A stretch of DNA of 64,000 nt. Origin: Endocalyx cinctus. Taxonomy: Eukaryota > Ascomycota > Sordariomycetes > Amphisphaeriales > Apiosporaceae. Below are positions 34,316 to 43,792 of the stretch, one piece after another (position 1 is the first letter of the stretch; each line of letters opens with the position of its first letter). Made by a program: the position numbers and the translations under genes. The notes under the pieces are model-generated. The model was not told where the DNA came from. It worked only from the letters and a program-made list of their open reading frames with translations, and searched no databases. The DNA lies in assembly GCA_001600455.1 (NCBI GenBank), contig BCKC01000004.1, positions 4,390,915 through 4,454,914 of the forward strand, given 5' to 3'.

Positions 34316-35916
34316 ATGTCAAGTCTTTCTCTGTTGCCCATCATTCTTTCCGTCTTAATATGCGCCCGCCTGTTCACTAACTGGACTAAGTTATACAAAG
34401 TTCCAGGCCCTTATTTGGCAGGCTTCACGGATTTTTGGAGTGCTTATCAGCAGTACAATGGAAACTTGAGGAGCAAATTGGTGGAACTTCATGCTAAGCA
34501 TGGCCCTATCGTTCGATATGGCGTCCGAAGCGTTAGCATCAGCGATCCTGGAGCAATCAATATTGTCTATGGAAGCCGACCTTCGCTCGAACCTGTGAGT
34601 CAATTCATTAAACACCCAGTGCCGACTAATTAGTCCTAACACCACTTTAACCGTGAAAAGGGCGACTCGTATAAAGTCATCGTGGGAATCCAAAATGGCA
34701 AGGAGGTATCCAGCTTGGTCAGCACCATAAACGACGCACAACACGGAAAGCTCCGCCGATCCGTCGCCAACGCATTCACGCCCAACGCGGTGTTGGACTA
34801 TGAGTGTTGGATTGACGAGACGATCGACACTCTTCTCCGCTTCTTTGACAAGAAGACCACTTTGGATTTCTCTGCCGTTATCCTTTGGTACACCATGGAT
34901 GCAGCTTCGCAGTTCTCCTTCGGCGAGCCTCTAGGATGCTTAGCCACCGAGAGCGATGTCGACGGTTCTATCGAGATGATCCGCCAGCGGTTCAACCATT
35001 GGGGCCGCTGGGGGTTAGTACCGGGACTAGAGAGACTGATATACCGCAACCCTCTCGCTGCACGGCTCAACAGAAACTCTTCCAGCATGGCCGCAGTCGC
35101 GGCTGGTAAGCTCAAATCCAGGCTCGCAAATTCGACACCGAGGGACTCGGTCAGGAAGGATCTCTTGTTCCGGTTCATAGAATCAAGGAAAGATCACCCC
35201 GAGGCCTTAGACCTTACCGGCACGATCGGCATGCTCATGTCCGCCATTTCCGGAGCGGGCGACACGACCGCGTCGATTCTGAGTTGCGCCATATACCACC
35301 TGCTGAAGAATCCGGACGCGAAGAAGAGGCTGGAAGACGAGCTCACCCGAGCCGAGCTGCCCGAGATTCCGGCGTTTTCGCAGGTGAGTAAACTGCCCTA
35401 CTTGAACGCCGTGATCAAGGAAAGCATGCGCCTCTTCCACATCTTTTCGTACCCGTCCGAGCGCCGCGTCCCCGCCGGCGGTATCACCGTCGCCGGCGTC
35501 GTCTTCCCCGAAGGTACGAGCATCGGGTGCTTCCCGTGGGTCATTCATCGCGACGTCCAGATCTACGGAGAGGACGCCGACGTCTTCAACCCCGAACGCT
35601 GGCTCACGAAGGATATGGAGCGGCTGAGGGCGATGGAGGCGGCGCATTTGGGCTTCAGTCGCGGGGCTCGAAATTGTATAGGGCAGCATATTGCCGTGAT
35701 GCAGATGAAAAAAGTGATACCTGCATTGGTTATGAAGTACAAGGTTTGTCATTCTAGGATACCAAAAACCTTTTTTTTTTCTTACGTATTTGTTATTCTG
35801 ACTTCTTATTTATCTAGTTGAGCTTGGTCGATCCTAAGGCAACGCTGGAAGCCGATTTCTCACCCAGGATCGCTGCGATGAAACCTTTGTTCATCAAAAC
35901 GGAGGCAAAGTTCTAA
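34316..35916 (+). CDS. Cytochrome P450 monooxygenase
   Basis: Exons 34316-34594, 34661-35743 and 35818-35916 join at phase 0 and give 486 residues. The N-terminal hydrophobic anchor SLLPIILSVLICARLF implies ER membrane attachment, followed by the proline hinge VPGPYLAGF. The I-helix oxygen motif is SGAGDTTAS, the K-helix ExxR is KESMRLF, the PERF-like region is VFNPERWLT and the haem loop is FSRGARNCIGQ with the Cys ligand. All core residues are present, so it should be active. The sequence resembles fungal pisatin-demethylase-like P450s that oxidise secondary metabolites or plant compounds. It lies 0.7 kb upstream of a dead ketosynthase fragment, so it may have served that lost PKS or may now serve the intact PKS at 43.8-52.5 kb. 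Confidence 0.92.
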
Positions 35917-36600
35917 TCCGATTACGAATGTAGTTAATATGTTATTTTTGAGTTGACATATTAATTGGAATCGGAATAATCGTAGTACGGCTTACAGATA
36001 GGATATTCAGATCTCTAAAGAGCTATGCCCCGATGTCGCGTTAGTTTAGGATGAGACCACCTACCAAATTGTTTTTTAATATCTTCAAATATGTCAACTA
36101 TAGAGGCAAGAATGGATTTACCGTGGCCCTGGACTAAAATAAGAAGTTTGTTCCCAAAATTGACCGATGATAATATTAAATTAGTAACTTATTAATGACC
36201 GGCGCGCTACTATCATATTATGAACTAGAAGTTAATAAATCCACTTATTTGTTAAAGGACACTTCCTGTTTGAATTACCCTTGTGTTGCCGTCATGATGC
36301 CGCTACAGAGACAACTTCTGGGATGACCAAGGAAATGATTTCTCTCTAATATGTTAACTTGAATAATATAAATATTAAAATATTAAAATATTATTATTAA
36401 AGAAAAGAGAAAAGAAAGGAATAATAGTGGTGGTAAGAAATTGTTTACAAACGTGTGTTGAAAATAAGCTAATAGGAGTATGGCGCGTTGCTAGGGGGCT
36501 GGGGGTAATCTTAGTTACCTAAGCAATTCAGGTGCTCAGAAGTGGCGAGTAACCAGTGGCGGTTGTGTCCTGTACACCATTAATCCTCGGCCTAACTGTG
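35917..36600. other. Intergenic, AT-rich
   Basis: It includes repeated ATATTAAAATATTAAAATATT-type sequence near 36365-36395. Any 5' remains of the ketosynthase fragment that follows are too decayed to read here. Confidence 0.45.
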
Positions 36601-36619
36601 TTTCTAGCTGAGAGCAACT

Positions 36620-37125
36620 TGAATATGCTACCCAGGAGGCTGGCAGGCAAAAGACATCCGATCTATGTACGAACGAGCTGGCTTGGAGCTTGGAAGTAAG
36701 GATGACCGCTGCCAGTATTTTGAAGCTCATGGCACGGGGATGCATACCGGTGATCCGCAGGAAGCTGGCGCAGTTCACAGAGCCTTCTTTTCTCCACTTC
36801 GACAGAACGATAGTGAAAATAACTCTAGAAACATCTTAACTATGTGCTAAATCAAGACTATCATGAGCCATACGAAAAGAACAGCCGGTATCGCTGGCCT
36901 GATGAATGCGGCCTTGACAATCCAAAACTGGGTCATTCCGCCAAGTATGCATTTCACCAAACTAAACCCAGATCTAAAGGGGTATTACAACATTTGAAAG
37001 CTCCTTTAAACCTGAAGGATTGTCCTGAGCTACCCAAACGCATTGTCCGACGGATCAGTGTCAATACTTTCGGATTTAGTGTAGATAATGGGCATGCAAC
37101 GTACCTCGTGATGTTCATATAGAAC
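36620..37125 (+). pseudogene. Ketosynthase fragment of a lost polyketide synthase
   Basis: The pieces read as the C-terminal half of a KS domain. [10 protein letters not shown] and YFEAHGTG (the second catalytic His, about 36717-36738) run into [16 protein letters not shown]. After a stop near 36850, IKTIMSHTKRTAGIAGLMNA corresponds to the conserved block that normally reads with a Gly-His and an acidic residue around the third catalytic His. The changes there (Gly to Ser, Glu to Lys, Gly to Arg) are all explained by G-to-A transitions. KRIVRRISVNTFGF then marks the KS end before decay. It differs from the intact PKS at 43.8-52.5 kb ([16 protein letters not shown] versus [16 protein letters not shown]), so it is not a local copy. 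No start, no AT and no downstream domains were found on this strand. Confidence 0.8.
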
Positions 37126-38393
37126 GTCCCCTTTCAGAGTCACTTTCTAGTTAGTAATTAAGCGTACCGACTATTAATAACATCGAGGGTTACGATCCCG
37201 GGATGTACGCAACCCGGCCACCGGACTTATACCCAGCGAGGCGCATCTTGCAAGACACTTCTAAAGAAGAAGATTACACCACGATGGAGATAGTTTTTCC
37301 ATTCATGCATCTTATATTTTGGATCCAACGTATGATACTCCGCAAGATGATCATGTGAATCAAATACTAGGCTAATTCCTGCCATGTAAATTTGAATAAG
37401 GATGCGCCAAGTTTAATCTCAGACGTGAATACACATGGAATAAGGCAGATTTTAGCTAACGCATATCCTTTTTTTCTTGGGTTATTTGGTCATGAGTGGC
37501 AGCAAATAAAAAAATGATTGTAAGCAAGAGGCGCAGGCCAAAAAAGCGCAATGCAAAGACATATGGTGATTAATGCGAATGCAAATGGTGATTGTAAGCT
37601 TGATCGGATATATGTAACTTGTGTAAGCGTCGTGCATGTTAGGGTCACGAGATTGATGCGTATAATTAGATAGTAGTAGGGCTGAACAGTATTTAAGCCG
37701 TAGATGCACATTGGCGAGTCCCAAAAACCGAGGCCCTGGTAGTGGCATATTAACTAAAAGTTTCAACTGTGTAAGCGGACCTAGATTAAGTACGATTTGG
37801 TTGACGATCTTGTCGGGTCTCTAATCTTTTCCTTCTCGATAGTTACATGGATACTAGGTTTTATAGGCTTAAAATCAATAGTATACTAATAATGTAAGCA
37901 CGCAACATATACCTAAATACATTTATTCATAATATTGTTTATGTAACGTTAAGTGGACTTATTTATGAAACATAGGAAAGGGGGGTCGATCAGTAGGCAA
38001 GTATCTGAACCAACTGCTATAGACAAACAGGTAGGTAAGCGCATACACAGAATAATCGGATGATTAGGATCAAGATGAGTGACCCATCACGGCGTAGTTG
38101 ATATGCGTACTTTTGACTTGCAATAGGATTTTTGTCTTCGCCACTGTCTTGTTTTGTGTACGAACACCAGATAACGAGGCGTAGTTATGGACTGCGGTGG
38201 ATTATTTCTATGATGAACCGTGTTAAACTAGGCAGGATATCAAGTATATAAACAGCTTTCCCTCCAAGTGAATTTGAGTGTTCCATACCAACAATATCAC
38301 TACATCAAAACTGTTTCTCCTATCTCAAAAAGTATCTATTATATCTTGACCTTATCTCTTATTTCGGAACATACTCAACACATCTAGCCCAAC
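37126..38393. other. Intergenic, 1.3 kb
   Basis: Possible further decayed PKS sequence follows the KS fragment, but I could not align any block to a domain. The last ~200 bp are the promoter and leader of the small secreted protein (TATATAAA near 38245). Confidence 0.4.
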
Positions 38394-38845
38394 ATGAAGC
38401 TTTGTATCATCTCTGCTCTTATCGGGATCAGCGCTGCCGCTGACTGCTCACTCACCACCGCCTGGCGAGATGAGTGGGTTGAATACGCTCTCCAACGCTA
38501 TCGCGTCACGTTTTCGACGGAGCCTGCCGTCCTTCCTCTTCAACAAGCCTTTTGCGACGAATGGAAGGGTAAGTTTCCCATAAAGATCATATCTATTTCC
38601 CATATATCGATAGACCTTACACAGATACTTCCAATACTGACCTAGCCATCGCAGGTCTGAAATGCGCCGAGGGAATTCACAATCTCCAATGCGGATTTGA
38701 CTCAAAAGTTGATGGTGGAACTTGGCGTAGCGATATAAGCTTCGTCCAGGGACCGGTTGGTTACAACAACTACAAAGATTGTGTGCAGGAGGCACTCAAT
38801 GCCTGGAGAGCTGTGACGAACTGCGATGTATATGGTGGTTATTAA
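38394..38845 (+). CDS. Small secreted Cys-containing protein
   Basis: Exons 38394-38568 and 38655-38845 join in phase and give 121 residues. The N-terminus MKLCIISALIGISAAADC is a signal peptide ending Ala-Ala-Ala-Asp. The mature part has six Cys (DC, FC, KC, QC, DC, NC), enough for three disulfides, and is fairly aromatic (WRDEWVEYALQRYRVTF; RAVTNCDVYGGY). It has no catalytic motif. It lies between the KS and KR fragments of a dead PKS. Length, export signal and isolated position in a repeat-damaged region fit a candidate effector or other small secreted protein; no family is recognised. Confidence 0.7.
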
Positions 38846-39288
38846 GTACCTGATCCAAGTCTCCTCGGGCTTATGAGGTGTGTTCATGTCGGAAAATATT
38901 TGCACAGATGTAGGGGGCTGTTTACTATCTGAGATTCCATTCTTTAAATTCATATAACTCATATATCAACCTAAGCACGAATATGTTGTGTTGCTCGAAG
39001 TAATAATGTGCGAGTTTTCTGTGCGCAGTCTGAAAATTATGTACTCAAGACTCTTGTGCCAAGATAAATCCATTAGAGAGTGTTGCTGTACTATCCCTTG
39101 AATGTTAAATAATTAGAGATTTCAAATTAAGTTAGTCAATCATTCGCATTCATTGTTAGGCCATGGCTGAGTTTTGTGTTAAGGAGGTTAATTTGTGAAA
39201 ACCAAGAGGCTGTTATAGTGCGATAAGCCAATTACTGCTTCCACCCTGCCCCTTTATCATCTATGAGGCTTGTGATCCTATATTTACC
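38846..39288. other. Intergenic
   Basis: AT-rich flank between the small secreted protein and the ketoreductase fragment. It could contain the vanished ACP region of that PKS, but nothing is readable. Confidence 0.4.
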
Positions 39289-39790
39289 TTAGAGATAACC
39301 GCCGCCAGGTCACCCGGGCCATGTAGTAATATGGAGTCGCAGATCCCATCAAAACTTGTCATCTGTTTGGCGATGGTTCATCGCTGGAAGGGCGGCAACA
39401 GATGTCAAGCAGGGCCATGAATTCTTCTGTTTTGAGTGGAATCATACTCTGTGCTCTTTCTACTTGACGTTGATACTGCGCTGTTTCCGTAATGATCTCA
39501 ATACTCCTCATCCATCCAAGATTGATTAATACTGCATTTTGACTAGTTGAATTTGGGGTGCGAGACAGCGCATCTTGAAAAGTGCACCCAGCGGCATAAT
39601 TCGACTGTGCGATGTTTCCATATATTCCCTATAACGATAGCACCATAATGAACGAGTCTAGTTTTCGGAAGACTTCATGCAGGTTCCAGGACACATTCAC
39701 ATTGCACTTTTTCTCGGTAGATTTCTCGGTGAAATGGAATCCCAAGTCAAGATTCATGGGAACTACGAGACAGGCGCAAATATCCTTACA
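39289..39790 (-). pseudogene. Ketoreductase-domain fragment of a polyketide synthase
   Basis: Read on the minus strand, decayed but collinear PKS ketoreductase sequence is visible. VSWNLHEVFRKLDSFIMVLS is followed by a stop and GIYGNIAQSNYAAGCTFQDA (catalytic Tyr and downstream block, about 39590-39660). Then come AVLINLGWMRSI, TEEFMALLDICCRPSS and, beyond an in-frame TGA, QVLMGSATPYYYMAR. The intact PKS at 43.8-52.5 kb reads quite differently ([20 protein letters not shown]), so this belonged to another synthase. It lies 2.2 kb from the KS fragment but on the other strand, so the two are either parts of one rearranged gene or of two genes. Stops are spread through the region, so it is missed by simple frame searches. 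Confidence 0.72.
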
Positions 39791-40213
39791 CTCTAGATAC
39801 TATCAGTTTGGACTAAGCAGTTGGTTGGGATAGTGAGTCAGCAATTTCCAATCCTGATAAGCTATATGCACTATCCTTGCAACACATTTTATTGAAAAAG
39901 TAACACCACTGCAACGATGTAGTTGAAGTACTTACTTAAGTAGTTATGTTGTACTTGAAGGTCCAATGTACCTCCTTCACAAATGTAGCCCCCAATGAAA
40001 TCCCATGTAAACGCGTGGGACTAGCCATCACATTACAGCATTGCCGTTTACCCCCGCAGCTTGAACCCTCCAAAAACCTTTCGACGTATCTTGCGATGTA
40101 AGAAGACCAAAATTTGCTTGTTATAAAATGAGCATTTATTATCAGTCAGTTGCATCACAGCATACAATCTCATAGTTCCTTCATCTTGCCTGCCTAAATA
40201 GACCCTAGCCACC
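39791..40213. other. Intergenic; upstream of GMC oxidoreductase relic
   Basis: The leader of the GMC gene (a purine/pyrimidine-mixed 5' region, TATAAAA near 40122). Nothing else was recognised. Confidence 0.45.
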
Positions 40214-41419
40214 ATGCCCGTATTCAGAACATTACCCGACGATATTCAAGACGTGGATGTGATAATTGCTGGCGGTAAGTCATCCAACGTTGATTTAATT
40301 TAGGTCGCAAGATTTTAACTATATTACTCTGAATGAAAATAGGTGGCGTGGCGGGCTGTATCGTCGCATCAAGACTCTCCGAAGCAGATCCTCATCTGTC
40401 TGTGTTACTAATTGAAAGCGGTCGTGATAACTATAAGGAACGCTCAGTCATCCACCCTGCGCTCTGGATAGAAAACTATCTTCCAAGCAACCCGAGGGTG
40501 TTTTCACACAAAGCTGTTAAAGAGGAGCAGCTTGCCAATCGAGAGTCTATAGTCCAAGTCGGCAATACTCTAGGCGGCGGTTCTTCCATCAATCTATTGA
40601 TGTACATGAGACCTCAGCGCTGTGACTATGAATCTTGGAACGCAAAATCCTGGAATACAGATGCATTAATGCCATTTTGAAGAAGGTAATGACATTTGAA
40701 GTACACTACAACTAGACATCGCTAATTCACTGTCAACAGTTAGAGACTTATGATGGTCCTGGGCGTGCGGAACATCATGGATTCAGCGGACCAGTCCATG
40801 TATCACGGAGTAATTTTTCTTCAGAAAAGGCCGAAGATAGTTTCATTAATGCTATGGAGCAAGTCGGCTTCCCAGAGGTCACCGATCTACAAGACCTTGA
40901 CTCCGTTGGAGTGGCACGCATACAGAAGCATGTTTCTCTTCAAGGGAAGCGGCAAGATGCTGCGCACACATACCTACACCCAAAACTCCGCGATGGTAAG
41001 CACCCTAACCTTCGAGTACTAGTTGAGTCTCAGGTAGTGCGTGTCCTTTTCGACAATAGTTCTTCCGACGGTAAACCGCGGGCTTCTGGAGTTGAATTTC
41101 GACCGAACCCGATGTTCCAACCTGTCGAATATGAGCAACAGACAAGAATCGTCAGGGCGAGAAAATTAGTTGTTTTATCTTGTGGCACTCTTGGTACACC
41201 TCCAATCCTTGAACGATCTGGAGTTGGAGATCAAGACATTCTTGAGCGCGCTAGTGTCCCAGTAATTGCGAATATTCCTGGTGTTGGGAACGGGTATCAA
41301 GATCATAACAGACCATTATACCCCGGAAATCTGGCAGTTCCACAATTCCTTTCCGGATTAGAACCTGAGCAACCTGCTGCTTTAAGGTGGGGCCTCAGGG
41401 AGCAAGCTGAGCTGGCCTG
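40214..41419 (+). pseudogene. Truncated GMC oxidoreductase (alcohol-oxidase-like)
   Basis: Exon 1 (40214-40274) and exon 2 (from 40343) rebuild the FAD-binding DVDVIIAGGGVAGCIVASRL. GMC signature 1 (VGNTLGGGSSINLLMYMRP) and signature 2 (SCGTLGTPPILERSGVG) are both present. Just before the second intron the frame is broken: a T run one base short turns the expected Phe-Leu-Lys-Lys into a stop near 40677, and coding resumes correctly at LETYDGPGRAEHHGFSG (about 40739). After the conserved GNGYQDHNRPLYP (about 41316) the protein leaves the family, and the C-terminal substrate-binding half with its catalytic His is absent. Sequence from about 41390 looks like a transposon end. Such flavoenzymes oxidise alcohols, often in metabolite clusters. 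It is dead by truncation; a single frameshift alone might have been a sequencing error. Confidence 0.8.
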
Positions 41420-42300
41420 AGCTGGCCTAAGCCGCCCCTGAGCCGTCCCTAAGCCGCCCTTATATTAACTAAGCCAAGCTCCGCGAACGGAGACGGCTTG
41501 CCCGATTGGCAAATCCTAAAATGAATATACTTTATAGTTATAGCCGGTTTCATCTTTTATTATAATATCAAATATAGCTTTACTGTACGTACCCTTTACT
41601 AAGTTAAAAAGCTAAAAGTCATTTAAAACTTTCTTAATCTTAAGCCTCTTCCAAATCCATATTTACTATATAACTAATAGACATTCGTAAAACAATTACA
41701 AACAATTCTATGCTATTATTTTTACCAAATATAAGACTACGCTGCTTAGAAATCTGCTTTCTAATCGGCACTCTTTGCGTATCCTAAGGCTCTTTTTACA
41801 CAGTTTTAATTCTTAAACTCCCTATATCTTAGGTTTGTTTGAATATACTTCGGACTCGCCGGTATATTATAAGCAAAACTGATGTCTAAGGAGGGGGGGA
41901 GCGTAGACCGTAGGAAGTAAAGACGTATTTATATACTAATCTCGGCCATCCCGTCTAACCTTCAACCTTTATATGTTATAAAAAAGATCTAATAAAAGTC
42001 CCTTTTTCTACGAGGTCGGGTAAGGTATATTTCGGTACCCCTAGTAGGTACTGCACGTGTTTTTTTATAAGAAAACATATAAATAAAATGTGTTAATTTT
42101 ATATATCTTCGGAAACTTTTAGCTATACCGCTAAGGGGTGGTTAATAATAAACCATAGGAATATTTATTACTAATTATAATTAAATTATAATTACTCTAT
42201 ATTCCATTATAATAGCAAAATAAATATTGAATATTTAAACTAAATAATATAATTCTTGGATTATAATATCATATCCACAAATAATTAAAGAATGCCTAGG
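41391..42300. mobile_element. Relict repeat, possibly hAT-like, at the GMC break
   Basis: Tandem short repeats GCTGGCCT (41411-41418 and 41421-41428) and AAGCCGCCC (41429-41437, 41451-41459) lie exactly where the oxidoreductase sequence ends. The reverse complement reads CAGGGGCGGCTTAGGCCAGC, like the end of a cut-and-paste element. AT-rich, frame-less sequence follows. The matching other end was not found, so the right boundary is a guess. hAT assignment is from memory of similar ends and is weak. Confidence 0.35.
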
Positions 42301-43084
42301 TTCCAGGTTTTGTGCCTCGTAATATAGGATTTGGCCCCCTTCCTTAAACAACAGTTCGGGGTGTTAATAAATGCTAGAGCGCGGTCTTTAAATATTAACT
42401 ATGTTCCCCGATAATGTCAAATTGCTGATCTCCAGAAATAAGTTGGACATGGATCTTCTCATACAAACGATATCCAATAAATAAGCTGTGACATTTGAGT
42501 GTTCTTGTGGCTGTGTAGAGACTATCTGACTATGAATAAGTCTTAATCAGCAGCTCATGAATTTATTGAACCCTGTTCTCTTCAGTTTGCCCTTGTCTAC
42601 TCCCACTCTACCGCTACACGAGTCGCTGTGCGAGACTCATGCCTTTCTATGGACTGCATACTACCCCTAATAGTCGATAAATTAAATTTTGAATTCTCAT
42701 AAATAATAGACTTAGTGTAAAATAAGTGATGATAAAGGAACGTTTCCTAATAATAAGATTTTAGAGAGAGAGAGATAAGCAGGGCCAATACCTGATGTAA
42801 CTCGAAATCGTAAACAAAACGTGTTCTATTTATCGTCTACGACTCAGTGGCTGGTTAATGTAAGAAAATGGGGTACATTGGAGTATAAGACGGGCGCAAC
42901 TACGTAGACAGAGCGGAGTAGCTAGATAGCTAGGTAGACCTAAAGACTCGAATAACTAGTATATTGATTGTTAACCTTTCTAAATACAAGTGGGCGGAAG
43001 CTCAGCTATATATACACGAGATGCTTACACCACTACCCGGAGGGTAGCTGTAACCACGCCACGACGCCCCTGTAGCTTATAGAT
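42301..43084. other. Intergenic, no readable gene
   Basis: I looked for the missing C-terminal half of the GMC oxidoreductase and did not find it. A short (AG)n tract lies at 42763-42775. Confidence 0.45.
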
Positions 43085-43732
43085 CCCTGGCAGTTAAGAA
43101 AGTGTCATGGACCGCGGCCCGCTCGTGATGTAGCTCCATCACGTGTCCACCCACTCCGCGCATCTGCTCCGCTCATTGTATGACTTTTGGGGAGGCTACC
43201 TCGGCCGTACTTATCACAATAGAGCAGTGGAAGTCCGGAAAAGATTACCAAGCGGTGTGATGTACGGGTCGGAGGCCGCTTTAGGCCAACCATATCTGTA
43301 TGCATAAGCGCCCCAGAGTGGATATGAAATCGGGATGATGCCAGTAGCGTAGCTCGGACTACAAAGAAAGTTGTTGTACGGGAATGGTGCAACCCACGGA
43401 GAGAAGATAATGGCACATTTCGGCGCGGCCGCGCCCATTACGGAACGAAACTCGGCAAGGTATCACAGTAGGGCTATGACGAGGTTGCCGCCGCTGCTAT
43501 CACCCGGAACGACAATCTGGCGAACCGGAGTACGGAGTTCCTCCAGCAGAAAAAAGTAGCTGGATAGCGCATCTTGTAGCGCAGCCGGGAGTGAATTTAT
43601 GCCCCCGTATCCGGAAGGGCGGTATTGAACGGAGAAGACGTCACCCACCCCGCATTTCTTTATCAGCTTCTCGGCGATCGGCCGGCACTATGCGTTTCGT
43701 CCGTCGCCTTCGATAAAATTGATATTACCCAT
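43085..43732 (-). pseudogene. Alpha/beta hydrolase (hormone-sensitive-lipase-like), broken
   Basis: In order on the minus strand, GNINFIEGDGRNA is followed by a stop, then IAEKLIKKCGVGDVFSVQYR, INSLPAALQDALSSYFFLLE, and the nucleophile motif VPGDSSGGNLVIALL. Next comes an in-frame TGA (about 43463) where the family has an Arg codon, then YLAEFRS...PKCAIIFSPWVAPF and SDPYITPLGNLFRTST. After at least one more frame break the end reads MRGVGGHVMELHH and AAVHDTF with the catalytic His. The N-terminal oxyanion (HGGG) part is not visible. Multiple lesions make it a pseudogene. It lies only 60 bp beyond the PKS stop, same strand. In life it could have hydrolysed or released the polyketide, an inference from position and family. 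Confidence 0.8.
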
Positions 43733-43792
43733 ACTCCTGCGTCTTTTTGTGTAATTGATCAGTGAAGGCAGCAAATTCCATGAAGTTGTTTT

